A stretch of 17,478 nucleotides of DNA from DAISLF01 sp964517345. Lineage in GTDB: Bacteria; Patescibacteriota; Gracilibacteria; Peribacterales; Peribacteraceae. Under the pieces are notes generated by a model. It saw only the letters and a list, made by a program, of their open reading frames with translations. It did not search any database and was not told the DNA's origin. This document shows positions 11,574 through 17,478 of the stretch, piece after piece. The position numbers and the translations under genes are program-made. The stretch spans positions 1-17,478 of the forward strand of contig CAZFBZ010000032.1 of assembly GCA_964517345.1 (NCBI GenBank), read 5' to 3'. The first letter of the stretch is position 1, and each line of letters opens with the position of its first letter.

Positions 11574-14500
11574 GGATTTTGCGGGATAAGAGGTGTGTCG
11601 CGCGGCAGACCGAAGATCGGATAGAGGTCCTCGGTGCGGCCGGGGTACGGGTACTGCACGCCGGTGGCGGGGTCCGTTGCGGTCTTGCCTTCGGGCGTGA
11701 TGGTCAGCTCGCGCGTCATCGTGCGCAGATCATCGATCAGCGCGCTCTGCTGCGCTTCGGCGTCGGATGGCCCGATGATCTGCCAGCCGTCGCCCGCGTT
11801 GCGGCGTTCGGCGCGCATGCGGCGGCACGTTTCATCCGCCGGGTTGCACGTCTCAGTGCGGATGCCCACCGGCCCGAACGCGTCCTCCAGCAGAATGATC
11901 TGCGGGCGGGCCGTCAGGCGGGTGAAGATCTGGATCAGTTCGGGTTCCGCGTAGCTGCACGGGGACTTGCCGATCTTGGGGCATTCGTACCCGCGCGTCT
12001 CTTCGGACGGCTCCATGTCCTTCCAGAAGCGCTTGTAGGCCTCGCGCATCTTCGTGAGGATCTCAATCGCCCGGTCCATGGCCCGTTCCTGCTGGGTCGT
12101 GTCCAGCGGCGGCGGCTCGGGCAGCGAGACAGGCTCTTCACCTTGCTTGATAGCTTCTGCCAGGCGCGGCGCCACGATGTTTACAGCATCGAAAGTCGGC
12201 ACCGGCGGCAGATCGGGCAGGGACGTCAATGCATCCAAGTCAGTCACTTCCTCATCCGCGGGCGGCGGCGTGGGCAGCGTGAGTTCGATCTGTACGGGGT
12301 CGGGCACCGGCACGATCACGGCCGAGCCTCCGGGGAAGAAGAATTTCATGAGATCGAGATCGAAGTTGATGTCCTCGTCACGGGTGTTTTCGCAGATGAT
12401 GGGGAAGCTGTCCTCGCCCCCCTCGCAGCTCGGAACGCCACCCTGCAGCGACGGGCGTCCCGGGTACCATCCCTCGTAATCGAGGAGCGAGTAGATCGAT
12501 GTGGTGAAGTAGTCCGAGCGGCACCACGGAACGGCGTCGGTGCCGTCGTGGATGTCGCTGAGCGCCTGCTGCACCTGGCGCACTTTGTCCTGCAGGAGCA
12601 GACGCTGGTCGCGCGTCTCGAGCCAGGCGATGTAGCGTTCCAGGTTCTTCTGCGCCCACTCGTTGATGCCGAGCAGCAGTTCGCGCTGGCGCTGCAGCAG
12701 GACGCCGATGTATCCCGGCAACTCGCCGCGAAGTGCGCGGTAGTCGTCGATCTCGTCCGCGTACTCGAGCAGTTTTGCGATGACATCATCCACTTCGTCG
12801 GGCACGTCCAGCTCCAGCGCCTCGCGCTGGTTCCGGTAATCCTCCCAGCGCTGCGCGAGCGCGCGATACGTCAGCGGGGAGCCGAGCGGAATCACCACGG
12901 GCACCGGTACGGGCTTGAGAAGCAGGAAGCGTTCAAGCAATCCGGAGACGATTCCGAGCAGATCGTCGCGTGCCTGCAGCTGCACCTCGATGGTGCGCCA
13001 CCGCCCCGCCTCTCCCCCGTCCGTGACGACCGGTGGCGATGCCAGCGGAAGGCCCTCAAGGCCAGGAGCCCACGCGGCGGGAAGACGCAGGCGGACGACC
13101 GGTGGCGAGATCAGTTTGGCCATGTCGGTCGTGAACTTCTGGATCCAGTTGATGAAGATCCGGGCCGCTCCCGTGTCGCTGCGGATCGTGTCGTCTATCG
13201 CGCGTTGCAGATACGTCGGCGCCATCGTCCGTTCGTCGGTGTTCTGGGTGTAGGCCGTCACCCGAGCAAAATCGAGATCGAAGAATGTGTGGTGCATGAC
13301 CCGGTCGTAGTCCTCGGTGAAGACCGGCTCGGACAGGAAGGAGATGCCGTCGCCCAGGTTCGGATACCACAGGTCGTCTTCTTTCGCGTATCCGGGATTG
13401 CGCTGCCGGAAGGGCTTATCCGGCACCGTAGGCATGTACTGCCCCACGCCGGCTTGCGAGGTTTTCAGCCCCAGCGCCGAGTCGGCGAACGGATTGCCGT
13501 CCTTTTTGGAATACGGAAACCGGATGACGCACTGCAGCGTGAGTATTTCGTCTTTTGCATCGCGCTCGTCGTAGAGCCCGTAACAGGCGACTTCCGCCGA
13601 GACGCGTTTCAGCTGGTCGAGCGGCACCTGCGTGAGGCCGGCGCGCTCCGTCTCCGCCGAATAGAACCGGAAGAACGACTGGTAGTTCTGGCCGCGCGGG
13701 TCCTGCTCGCATCCCGGGCCGGGGCAGCGGCACTCTTCGCCGCGGCACGGCATGACGCAGTTGGGGAAACCCTCGTCCAATGTCTGGCGCGAGCACAGGA
13801 ATTTCTCCACCCACTGGGCGCAACGCTGGCCGATGATCACGGCGCCTTCGGGCGGCGGGTTTCCGGGTACCGAGGAGCTGCCGCCCTCCTTCGAGGCTTG
13901 GCTGCTCGTTGCCGGGAAACTGAATGTCGAAAACGACGAACTGGGCGAGCCGAAGGATGACGTCTCATTGGACCCGAAAGACGATGTCTCGTCCGAGCCG
14001 AAGGATGACGTCTTGCCCGATGTGGTGATGAACGTCGGGAACGACGACGGTGTGGGATCAGAACCGGTGGTGATCACGGTCGGGAAGGCCGATCCCGGTT
14101 CGGAGGTGCTGGTGATGGCCGTCGGGAACGCCGATCCCGGTTCGGAGGTGCTGGTGATCGCCGTCGGGAACGTCGGGGTCGGTTCGGGGTTACTGTTGAC
14201 CGTGGTGAACGTGGGCACTGGCTCAGGTTTGCTGTTGACCGTCGTGAACGTCGGGGCCGGCTGGGGATTTTGGATGATCGTGGAGAATACCGGTTCATCC
14301 TGCGAACCCGGCGAGGGTCCGAGTGTTTGCGCCAGCAGGCTTGCCGTCAGCAGCGTGCGCTGCGCAACGGTCGGAGCGGACGAAACGGAGCGCGCTGCGC
14401 GTGTACGGGCGAATCCGCCACCCGGTACGCCGTCATCCGGCGTGGGCTGTCTGTCGGACGGCAGCTCGCCGACGATATTGCCCTCTTCGTCGGCGTAGAC

Positions 14501-15091
14501 GTCATTGAATGCCGCGCAGTCCTCATAGGTGAAGGTATTGAGCCATTCGCAGAACAACACGCATTGCTCCGGTGTCTGCGGCCCGTCCTCTTCGCTATCC
14601 CGGTTCGTCGCGGGCTCCCCCGCCCAGCGGCACGGTGGATTTTCGAAATACGGCATCGTGAAATCCTTCGGCACGTAGCTGCCCGGCTGTCCGTCAGGCC
14701 CGTCCTCCCACACGAAGATCGTGTCATCACCCCCGCGATTGAATGCGCAATCCGTCGTCAGTCCCAGCGCCGTCTCGGGGAACAGATACCCGTCATCCAG
14801 CACGCCGCCCTGTTCGATGCGCTTGGCGAGCCCTGATCCGGAGTTGCCCATCGGTTCGCCTTCGCGTCCCGGCAGACCCGTCACTTTGGAGATGCGCCAC
14901 GGCTCACCCAGTTCCTCGCCCACTCTCTGTTCCTCGGAGAGATCCCAGCCGCCGCACTGGGCGCCCTTTTCAATCGCTGCGGGGATCTCATTCTCCACGA
15001 CGGTGACGATGTCCTGATAGGTTTCGGGCGGGTACAGATCCTCCGGAATCTCGTAGGAAATATCGGCGTGCGCGCGCACCGACACGAGCAT
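11570..15091 (-). CDS. large secreted repeat-containing protein, lead gene of exported operon
   Basis: At least 1173 aa, not recognised. From the first in-frame ATG the product begins MLVSVRAHADISYE, only the tail of a signal peptide. The open frame upstream supplies the missing part (SRRLPCVLLGTLL) but has no ATG, GTG or TTG before a stop, so the true start is unresolved (see the CA tract). Likely cleavage is after RAHA. Layout from the ATG: an acidic Cys-containing domain (10-225), a Ser/Thr/Pro/Phe-rich tandem-repeat segment (about 268-395), a Cys-cluster domain (424-525 with CRGEECRCPGPGC), a large central domain (525-740), a helical coiled-coil-like region (740-850), a Pro-rich spacer (920-1000) and a C-terminal domain (1000-1173). 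There are 22 cysteines. No later membrane segments are evident. The repeat segment and size suggest an extended cell-surface or fibre-like protein. The stop overlaps the next ATG by 4 nt. Confidence 0.85.
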   Translation of the reverse strand: MLVSVRAHADISYEIPEDLYPPETYQDIVTVVENEIPAAIEKGAQCGGWDLSEEQRVGEELGEPWRISKVTGLPGREGEPMGNSGSGLAKRIEQGGVLDDGYLFPETALGLTTDCAFNRGGDDTIFVWEDGPDGQPGSYVPKDFTMPYFENPPCRWAGEPATNRDSEEDGPQTPEQCVLFCEWLNTFTYEDCAAFNDVYADEEGNIVGELPSDRQPTPDDGVPGGGFARTRAARSVSSAPTVAQRTLLTASLLAQTLGPSPGSQDEPVFSTIIQNPQPAPTFTTVNSKPEPVPTFTTVNSNPEPTPTFPTAITSTSEPGSAFPTAITSTSEPGSAFPTVITTGSDPTPSSFPTFITTSGKTSSFGSDETSSFGSNETSSFGSPSSSFSTFSFPATSSQASKEGGSSSVPGNPPPEGAVIIGQRCAQWVEKFLCSRQTLDEGFPNCVMPCRGEECRCPGPGCEQDPRGQNYQSFFRFYSAETERAGLTQVPLDQLKRVSAEVACYGLYDERDAKDEILTLQCVIRFPYSKKDGNPFADSALGLKTSQAGVGQYMPTVPDKPFRQRNPGYAKEDDLWYPNLGDGISFLSEPVFTEDYDRVMHHTFFDLDFARVTAYTQNTDERTMAPTYLQRAIDDTIRSDTGAARIFINWIQKFTTDMAKLISPPVVRLRLPAAWAPGLEGLPLASPPVVTDGGEAGRWRTIEVQLQARDDLLGIVSGLLERFLLLKPVPVPVVIPLGSPLTYRALAQRWEDYRNQREALELDVPDEVDDVIAKLLEYADEIDDYRALRGELPGYIGVLLQRQRELLLGINEWAQKNLERYIAWLETRDQRLLLQDKVRQVQQALSDIHDGTDAVPWCRSDYFTTSIYSLLDYEGWYPGRPSLQGGVPSCEGGEDSFPIICENTRDEDINFDLDLMKFFFPGGSAVIVPVPDPVQIELTLPTPPPADEEVTDLDALTSLPDLPPVPTFDAVNIVAPRLAEAIKQGEEPVSLPEPPPLDTTQQERAMDRAIEILTKMREAYKRFWKDMEPSEETRGYECPKIGKSPCSYAEPELIQIFTRLTARPQIILLEDAFGPVGIRTETCNPADETCRRMRAERRNAGDGWQIIGPSDAEAQQSALIDDLRTMTRELTITPEGKTATDPATGVQYPYPGRTEDLYPIFGLPRDTPLIPQNP
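13947..14018 (-). repeat. 24-bp tandem repeat, 3 copies (8-aa unit SSFGS-type)
   Basis: Three consecutive 24-nt units (13947-13970, 13971-13994, 13995-14018) encode the 8-residue motif ETSSFGSN/D. The outer two are nearly identical and the middle one differs at several positions. It is part of the low-complexity segment of the 1173-aa protein. Confidence 0.85.
14088..14171 (-). repeat. 42-bp tandem repeat, 2 near-identical copies (14-aa unit)
   Basis: Units 14088-14129 and 14130-14171 differ at one base (at the GATGG/GATCG position) and encode STSEPGSAFPTAIT. A degenerate third copy lies at about 14061-14087. The near identity implies recent duplication. Confidence 0.9.
14172..14288 (-). repeat. 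39-bp tandem repeat, about 3 copies (13-aa unit)
   Basis: Units 14172-14210 and 14211-14249 are clearly related, and 14250-14288 is a more degenerate copy. They encode PTFTTVNSNPEP-like 13-residue repeats and adjoin the 42-bp repeat without a spacer, giving a mosaic of three repeat families in one protein segment. Confidence 0.8.
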
Positions 15092-15131
15092 CAGCAGTGT
15101 GCCGAGCAGGACGCACGGAAGCCGACGGGAG

Positions 15132-15142
15132 GTGTGTGTGTG
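15132..15142 (-). repeat. (CA)5 dinucleotide tract in the signal-peptide coding region
   Basis: Read on the minus strand, five CA units plus a C sit between two possible starts (ATG 15198 and ATG 15159) and the hydrophobic core of the lead protein's signal peptide. The upstream ATGs are out of frame with the core. Removing one CA unit, or adding two, would join them. It is either a slippage switch or an assembly or sequencing indel. Confidence 0.6.
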
Positions 15143-15154
15143 GGAAATCTTCTG

Positions 15155-15163
15155 ATCATACCA
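15155..15163 (-). promoter_or_regulatory. extended -10 element for the exported operon
   Basis: TGGTATGAT on the minus strand fits TGnTATAAT with one mismatch. No good -35 lies 16-18 nt upstream, as is common for extended -10 promoters. Transcription would begin near 15148, where an in-frame ATT lies. A second candidate -10, TATAAG at 15209-15214, lies upstream and would include the SD-like AGGAAA and ATG at 15198. Confidence 0.3.
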
Positions 15164-15227
15164 GAAAAAACGTTTTGCTTACAGCTTCCAGAAGCCATTT
15201 TCCTGAGTCTTATACTTGACGGGAAAA

Positions 15228-15260
15228 ACGCATGATGACGTGCTCATACTGTACATGCGT
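15228..15260. promoter_or_regulatory. compound inverted repeat in divergent promoter region
   Basis: ACGCATG (15228-15234) and CATGCGT (15254-15260) are a perfect 7-bp inverted repeat. Inside it ATGA (15235-15238) and TCAT (15244-15247) pair around CGTGC. It could be an operator for a dimeric regulator acting on one or both divergent units. No regulator gene is in the window. Confidence 0.3.
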
Positions 15261-15307
15261 GAACGGGGTCACTTTGCACCCGGAATCAGATACTAGAAAA
15301 TATTTTT

Positions 15308-15316
15308 TGAAATAAT
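15308..15316 (+). promoter_or_regulatory. possible extended -10 for ssb
   Basis: TGAAATAAT on the plus strand matches TGnTATAAT except for the first base of the hexamer, and lies in the most A+T-rich part of the window. It would give an ssb leader of about 100 nt. No convincing -35 is visible. Confidence 0.25.
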
Positions 15317-15426
15317 CCACGTCCAAGTTCTTGTCCCCGTCCGCGTGCCAGGTGTACAACCGTTCACGTCCAGAGACAGGTACGCACTGCTCGCGACATC
15401 CTCTACTTCCATTCCCCCCTCGGGTT

Positions 15427-16299
15427 ATGTTCTCCTTCAATCGCGTACACATCATCGGCTACCAGACGCAGCCACTCAGCGTCCGTCAGACGCCCGGCGG
15501 CACGAGCGTTACCGACCTCAACTTGGTCGTGCCCTACAAGTTCAAGACCGAGAGCGGCGAGATGCTCGACGGCAAAGGTTTCCACACGATTACCCTCTGG
15601 GGTCCGATGTCGGAAGTCGCCGGACGTTTCGTAAAGCCCGGCAGCCAGCTCTTCATCTCCGGCCGTCTCCAGACGGACAGCTGGGAAGATGAAAAGACGG
15701 GCGAGAAGCGCTCCAAGACGAAGATCGTCGGCCTCGACATGATCCTGCTCGATCCCAAAGAAGGTCAGATTGCCATCCCGGAAGGTGCCAATATGGTTTC
15801 GCAGTGTCTCAACCGCGCCGATGTCATCGGCAACGTGACGCGCGAGCCTGAGATGCGCACCACCACGAACGGCCAGCAGGTGCTGACGCTCGGCGTGGCC
15901 ACCAACGAGCGCTGGAAGGACCGCCAGAGCGGACAGGACAAGGAGCGCACCGAGTTCCACAACATCGTCGTGTGGGGCGCGCTCGCCGAGGAGGTCGCCA
16001 AGACGATCCATAAGGGCAACCGCGTGTTCGTCACCGGCCGCGTGCAGACGCGCAGCTGGGAGACGAAGGAAGGCGCCAAGCGCTACACCACCGAGATCAT
16101 CGCCGAGACGGTCGCGCTGCTCGGCGCGAAGAATCCAAAAGTGACGGACAACATCCAGATGGACGGCGCCCCGCAGGCGCGCGGATCGAACCAGGACGAG
16201 TCCTTCAACCAGGATATGCCCGCGCGTTCCAACCCGTCCGTCGAAGTTCCGCAGATCGCCTATGCCTCCGAGATCAAGCCGGAGGATCTGCCGTTCTGA
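15427..16299 (+). CDS. ssb: single-stranded DNA-binding protein with two OB folds
   Basis: 290 aa. It binds single-stranded DNA in replication, repair and recombination and recruits partners through its C-terminal tip. The first OB fold spans about 1-112 (MFSFNRVHIIGYQTQPLSVR, then FHTITLWGPMSEVAGRFVKP). The second spans about 124-234 (LNRADVIGNVTREPEMRTT, FHNIVVWGALAEEVAKTIHKG). A disordered tail follows (235-290), ending PEDLPF, the canonical acidic partner-binding tip. Most bacterial SSBs have one OB fold and about 150-180 aa and act as tetramers; two folds in one chain is the Deinococcus-Thermus arrangement, which acts as a dimer. The ATG at 15427 is chosen because it begins the OB fold. 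An earlier in-frame start at 15331 would add 32 residues unlike SSB. No Shine-Dalgarno is present; a CCCCCCTC tract precedes the start. A strong terminator follows. Confidence 0.96.
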   Translation: MFSFNRVHIIGYQTQPLSVRQTPGGTSVTDLNLVVPYKFKTESGEMLDGKGFHTITLWGPMSEVAGRFVKPGSQLFISGRLQTDSWEDEKTGEKRSKTKIVGLDMILLDPKEGQIAIPEGANMVSQCLNRADVIGNVTREPEMRTTTNGQQVLTLGVATNERWKDRQSGQDKERTEFHNIVVWGALAEEVAKTIHKGNRVFVTGRVQTRSWETKEGAKRYTTEIIAETVALLGAKNPKVTDNIQMDGAPQARGSNQDESFNQDMPARSNPSVEVPQIAYASEIKPEDLPF

Positions 16300-16328
16300 T
16301 TTTCTCTTTCCTGAGCCAAAAAGAAGAG

Positions 16329-16349
16329 CCGCCCTCCGGGGCGGTTTTT
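16329..16349 (+). terminator. strong intrinsic terminator of ssb, between convergent genes
   Basis: CCGCCC (16329-16334), TCCG tetraloop and GGGCGG (16339-16344) form a perfect 6-bp GC stem followed by TTTTT. It begins 30 nt after the ssb stop and ends 4 nt before the stop of the convergent minus-strand gene. On the minus strand it is followed by CTCTTCTTTTTGG, so it may also stop transcription coming from murB. Confidence 0.9.
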
Positions 16350-16352
16350 CGT

Positions 16353-16679
16353 TCACATCCAATCGTCGCGGTGCACGTTCATGCCGGCGATCGCGCTCCA
16401 CTCGTTCTCCACCATCCGCGCGCGGAAGTCTTCCAGCAGCCCCGGAATGTCTTCACGCGCGTGCGGCGATCCTCCTTCCACGTGATACACGCCCGTCACC
16501 GCGTCGAAGACGATCATGTGCCGTGCGGGCACGCAGTTGGGCAGCGCGCCGGGTGATGGCGGAATTTCCACGATCACCGCGTTGTCACCCGCCTCCGCGA
16601 CGGGAAAATGCGCCGGCACGTTGAAGCGATTCCGCAATGCAGAGATTCTTGTCGCCACGGTGGCGTCACCGGTCTGCAT
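16353..16679 (-). CDS. hypothetical protein downstream of CAP-domain gene
   Basis: 108 aa from the ATG at 16679, not recognised. The sequence is well ordered in character (ISALRNRFNVPAHFPVA, then AVIVEIPPSPGAL, then ARHMIVFDAVTGVYHVEG and an acidic C-terminal helix). It has no signal peptide or membrane segment. The same frame stays open upstream for 41 codons back to the TGA of the CAP-domain gene, with no ATG, GTG or TTG, and its last part (ESPAVLRVEM) reads naturally into the protein. The true start may therefore be non-canonical, or the two ORFs may once have been one gene. It ends at the terminator shared with ssb. The function is unknown. Confidence 0.6.
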   Translation of the reverse strand: MQTGDATVATRISALRNRFNVPAHFPVAEAGDNAVIVEIPPSPGALPNCVPARHMIVFDAVTGVYHVEGGSPHAREDIPGLLEDFRARMVENEWSAIAGMNVHRDDWM

Positions 16680-16802
16680 CTCGACGCGCAGGACGGCGGG
16701 CGATTCTCCGGCGATACCAGTTTCCGGGGGATGAGCGACGATGGGGCGGGGGGATTTCTCCTCACGATACCCTCGTGCGCTCCGGACGCAATTGCGGACG
16801 CC

Positions 16803-17183
16803 TCAGGTCTTTCGCGCGCGCCATGAAAACATGAGCGAGAGGCGGTTCCGGACGTCGATGGAGTGCGTCAGAATGGCCACACCCTGCGCGCAGATGTCCT
16901 CCCGCAGGAAATTCCAGCGGTGCGCCGGATCACTGTTCCACACCAGGTGGGATATGAGGCCTTCGGGACGGATGCACACGCCCTGCGCCACGTTTTCCGT
17001 CCGTCCCTCAAGCCAGGCCCCGTCTGCATGCCGCAGGCCGCAGCGCTCCATCCATTGCACGTGCTCCCATGCCTCGACGGAAAGCCTGTCGTCCGTCTGG
17101 AGCGCCCAGCGCCCGTTTGCGACTCGCAGCGCGTTCACTTCGCCAAGCAGCACCGATCCGAGATACAGGTCCAAGTCGGACAT
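16803..17183 (-). CDS. CAP/SCP-domain protein (PF00188-like)
   Basis: 126 aa, almost exactly one CAP domain (cysteine-rich secretory protein, antigen 5, PR-1 superfamily). Family landmarks are LLGEVNALRVANGRWAL (12-28, the usual N-x-x-R helix), RHADG (H52), TENVAQG (62-68, with E63 at the ENIA position) and VWNSDPAHRWNFL (81-93, H88 as in W-x-S-x-x-H-R-x-N). H52, E63 and H88 fit the conserved His/Glu cavity. Bacterial CAP proteins are usually exported. This one has no visible signal peptide and starts directly at the domain, so it may be cytoplasmic or the start may be misplaced. It lies 46 nt after murB on the same strand. A TTGTCC and TAGCAT pair 16 nt apart just upstream could be its own weak promoter. 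The molecular function of bacterial CAP domains is mostly unknown. Confidence 0.75.
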   Translation of the reverse strand: MSDLDLYLGSVLLGEVNALRVANGRWALQTDDRLSVEAWEHVQWMERCGLRHADGAWLEGRTENVAQGVCIRPEGLISHLVWNSDPAHRWNFLREDICAQGVAILTHSIDVRNRLSLMFSWRARKT

Positions 17184-17229
17184 GGCAGATCATGCTACCC
17201 GCATGTTTTCTGCGGACAAGCAGATGCCG

Positions 17230-17478
17230 TCACTCGGTCAGTTTTCCGTCGTTGCCATAGAGCCGCATCTCGATCCCGGCGATCTGCGGCACCTTCTTCT
17301 TGATCAGTGTCGTGATGCGGATCAGGTCGTCGAATGTCGCGTTGCCGATGTTGAGCAGAAAGTTCGCATGTTTCTCTGCGATCTGCACGCCACCTTCCGT
17401 GTGGCCGCGCAGGCCCGCAGCCTCGATCAGTTTCCACGCGGGCGTGCCGTCGGGCAGCGCCTTGAAGCACGAGCCCGC
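17230..17478 (-). CDS. murB: UDP-N-acetylenolpyruvoylglucosamine reductase, C-terminal part
   Basis: The last 82 residues of MurB, the FAD- and NADPH-dependent enzyme that makes UDP-N-acetylmuramate for peptidoglycan. The visible sequence begins AGSCFKALPDG, the region holding the catalytic Ser/Cys. It continues with AWKLIEAAGLRGHTEGG, then VQIAEKHANFLLN, a near-invariant MurB block, and ends IEMRLYGNDGKLTE, in line with the usual GIxLExEVxxxG ending. The rest of the gene lies outside the window. It heads a minus-strand group with the CAP-domain protein and the small unknown gene. Its presence implies a murein cell wall. Confidence 0.93.
   Translation of the reverse strand, partial: AGSCFKALPDGTPAWKLIEAAGLRGHTEGGVQIAEKHANFLLNIGNATFDDLIRITTLIKKKVPQIAGIEMRLYGNDGKLTE

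Larger units (their letters stand above)
15092..15426. other. divergent intergenic region between exported operon and ssb
   Basis: 335 nt separate the first ATG of the minus-strand operon from the ssb ATG. The region is visibly richer in A+T than the genes around it, for example near 15290-15316. It holds the unresolved 5' coding part of the lead operon gene (15092-15198), a (CA)5 tract, promoter-like elements in both directions, a compound inverted repeat at 15228-15260, and a 9-bp inverted repeat CGTGAACGG (15258-15266) / CCGTTCACG (15360-15368). The last could be an operator pair or an RNA stem in the ssb leader. Confidence 0.6.

Noticed and set aside
11579..13960. 793-codon plus-strand frame opposite the large secreted protein
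   Set aside because: Arg/Ala-rich composition typical of an antisense frame. The minus frame has Cys spacing, repeats and operon overlaps.
15331..15426. Upstream in-frame extension of ssb
   Set aside because: The 32 extra residues (Pro/Cys/Arg-rich) do not resemble an SSB N-terminus, while MFSFNRV matches the start of an OB fold.
15210..15455. 81-codon minus-strand frame overlapping the ssb start
   Set aside because: It would overlap the start of ssb on the other strand, fills the promoter region and has no recognisable motif. The area is better explained as regulatory DNA, though a small gene cannot be fully excluded.
16574..16765. GTG-started frame preceded by a GAGGAG-like stretch in the gap after the CAP gene
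   Set aside because: The translation is Pro/Arg/Ser-rich without order and overlaps the better-composed 108-aa frame. The GAGGAG overlaps the GTG itself rather than preceding it.

Overview
The window is bacterial chromosome, GC-rich and gene-dense, with almost every gene on the minus strand and only ssb on the plus strand. TGA works as an ordinary stop (ssb ends with its canonical acidic tip followed by TGA, and two operon junctions are ATGA overlaps), so this is not a TGA=Gly lineage. A run of exactly 100 N at 7468-7567 shows that this is a scaffold, probably from a metagenome. No taxonomic marker is decisive. The many secreted proteins I do not recognise and the lack of ordinary Shine-Dalgarno sites suggest an uncultivated, deep-branching bacterium. 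A Peregrinibacteria/Peribacteria-like candidate phylum is only a guess.

Layout from left to right. (1) 1-43: possible 5' tip of a minus-strand gene. (2) 171-5895, minus: an ABC-F ATPase, a small unknown protein and dnaE (replicative DNA polymerase III alpha), with a probable terminator after dnaE. (3) 5975-15091, minus: five overlapping genes (junction overlaps of 4, 11, 11 and 4 nt), each starting with an export signal or membrane anchor, rich in cysteine and in acidic stretches, with no recognisable family for four of them. One carries an HExxH zinc-metallopeptidase motif. The lead gene has a Ser/Thr/Pro tandem-repeat region and an anomalous 5' end at a (CA)5 tract. This cluster is the most likely undescribed system here: a secreted or cell-surface protein complex. 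(4) 15092-15426: divergent intergenic region with inverted repeats and promoter-like elements. (5) 15427-16299, plus: an SSB with two OB folds in one chain, followed by a strong terminator. (6) 16353-17478, minus: a small unknown protein, a CAP/SCP-domain protein and the C-terminal end of murB (cell-wall precursor synthesis), converging on the ssb terminator.

Housekeeping replication and cell-wall genes therefore flank a lineage-specific exported operon. Most start codons are preceded by a pyrimidine-rich, CCTCC-like tract instead of a purine-rich Shine-Dalgarno, on both strands.
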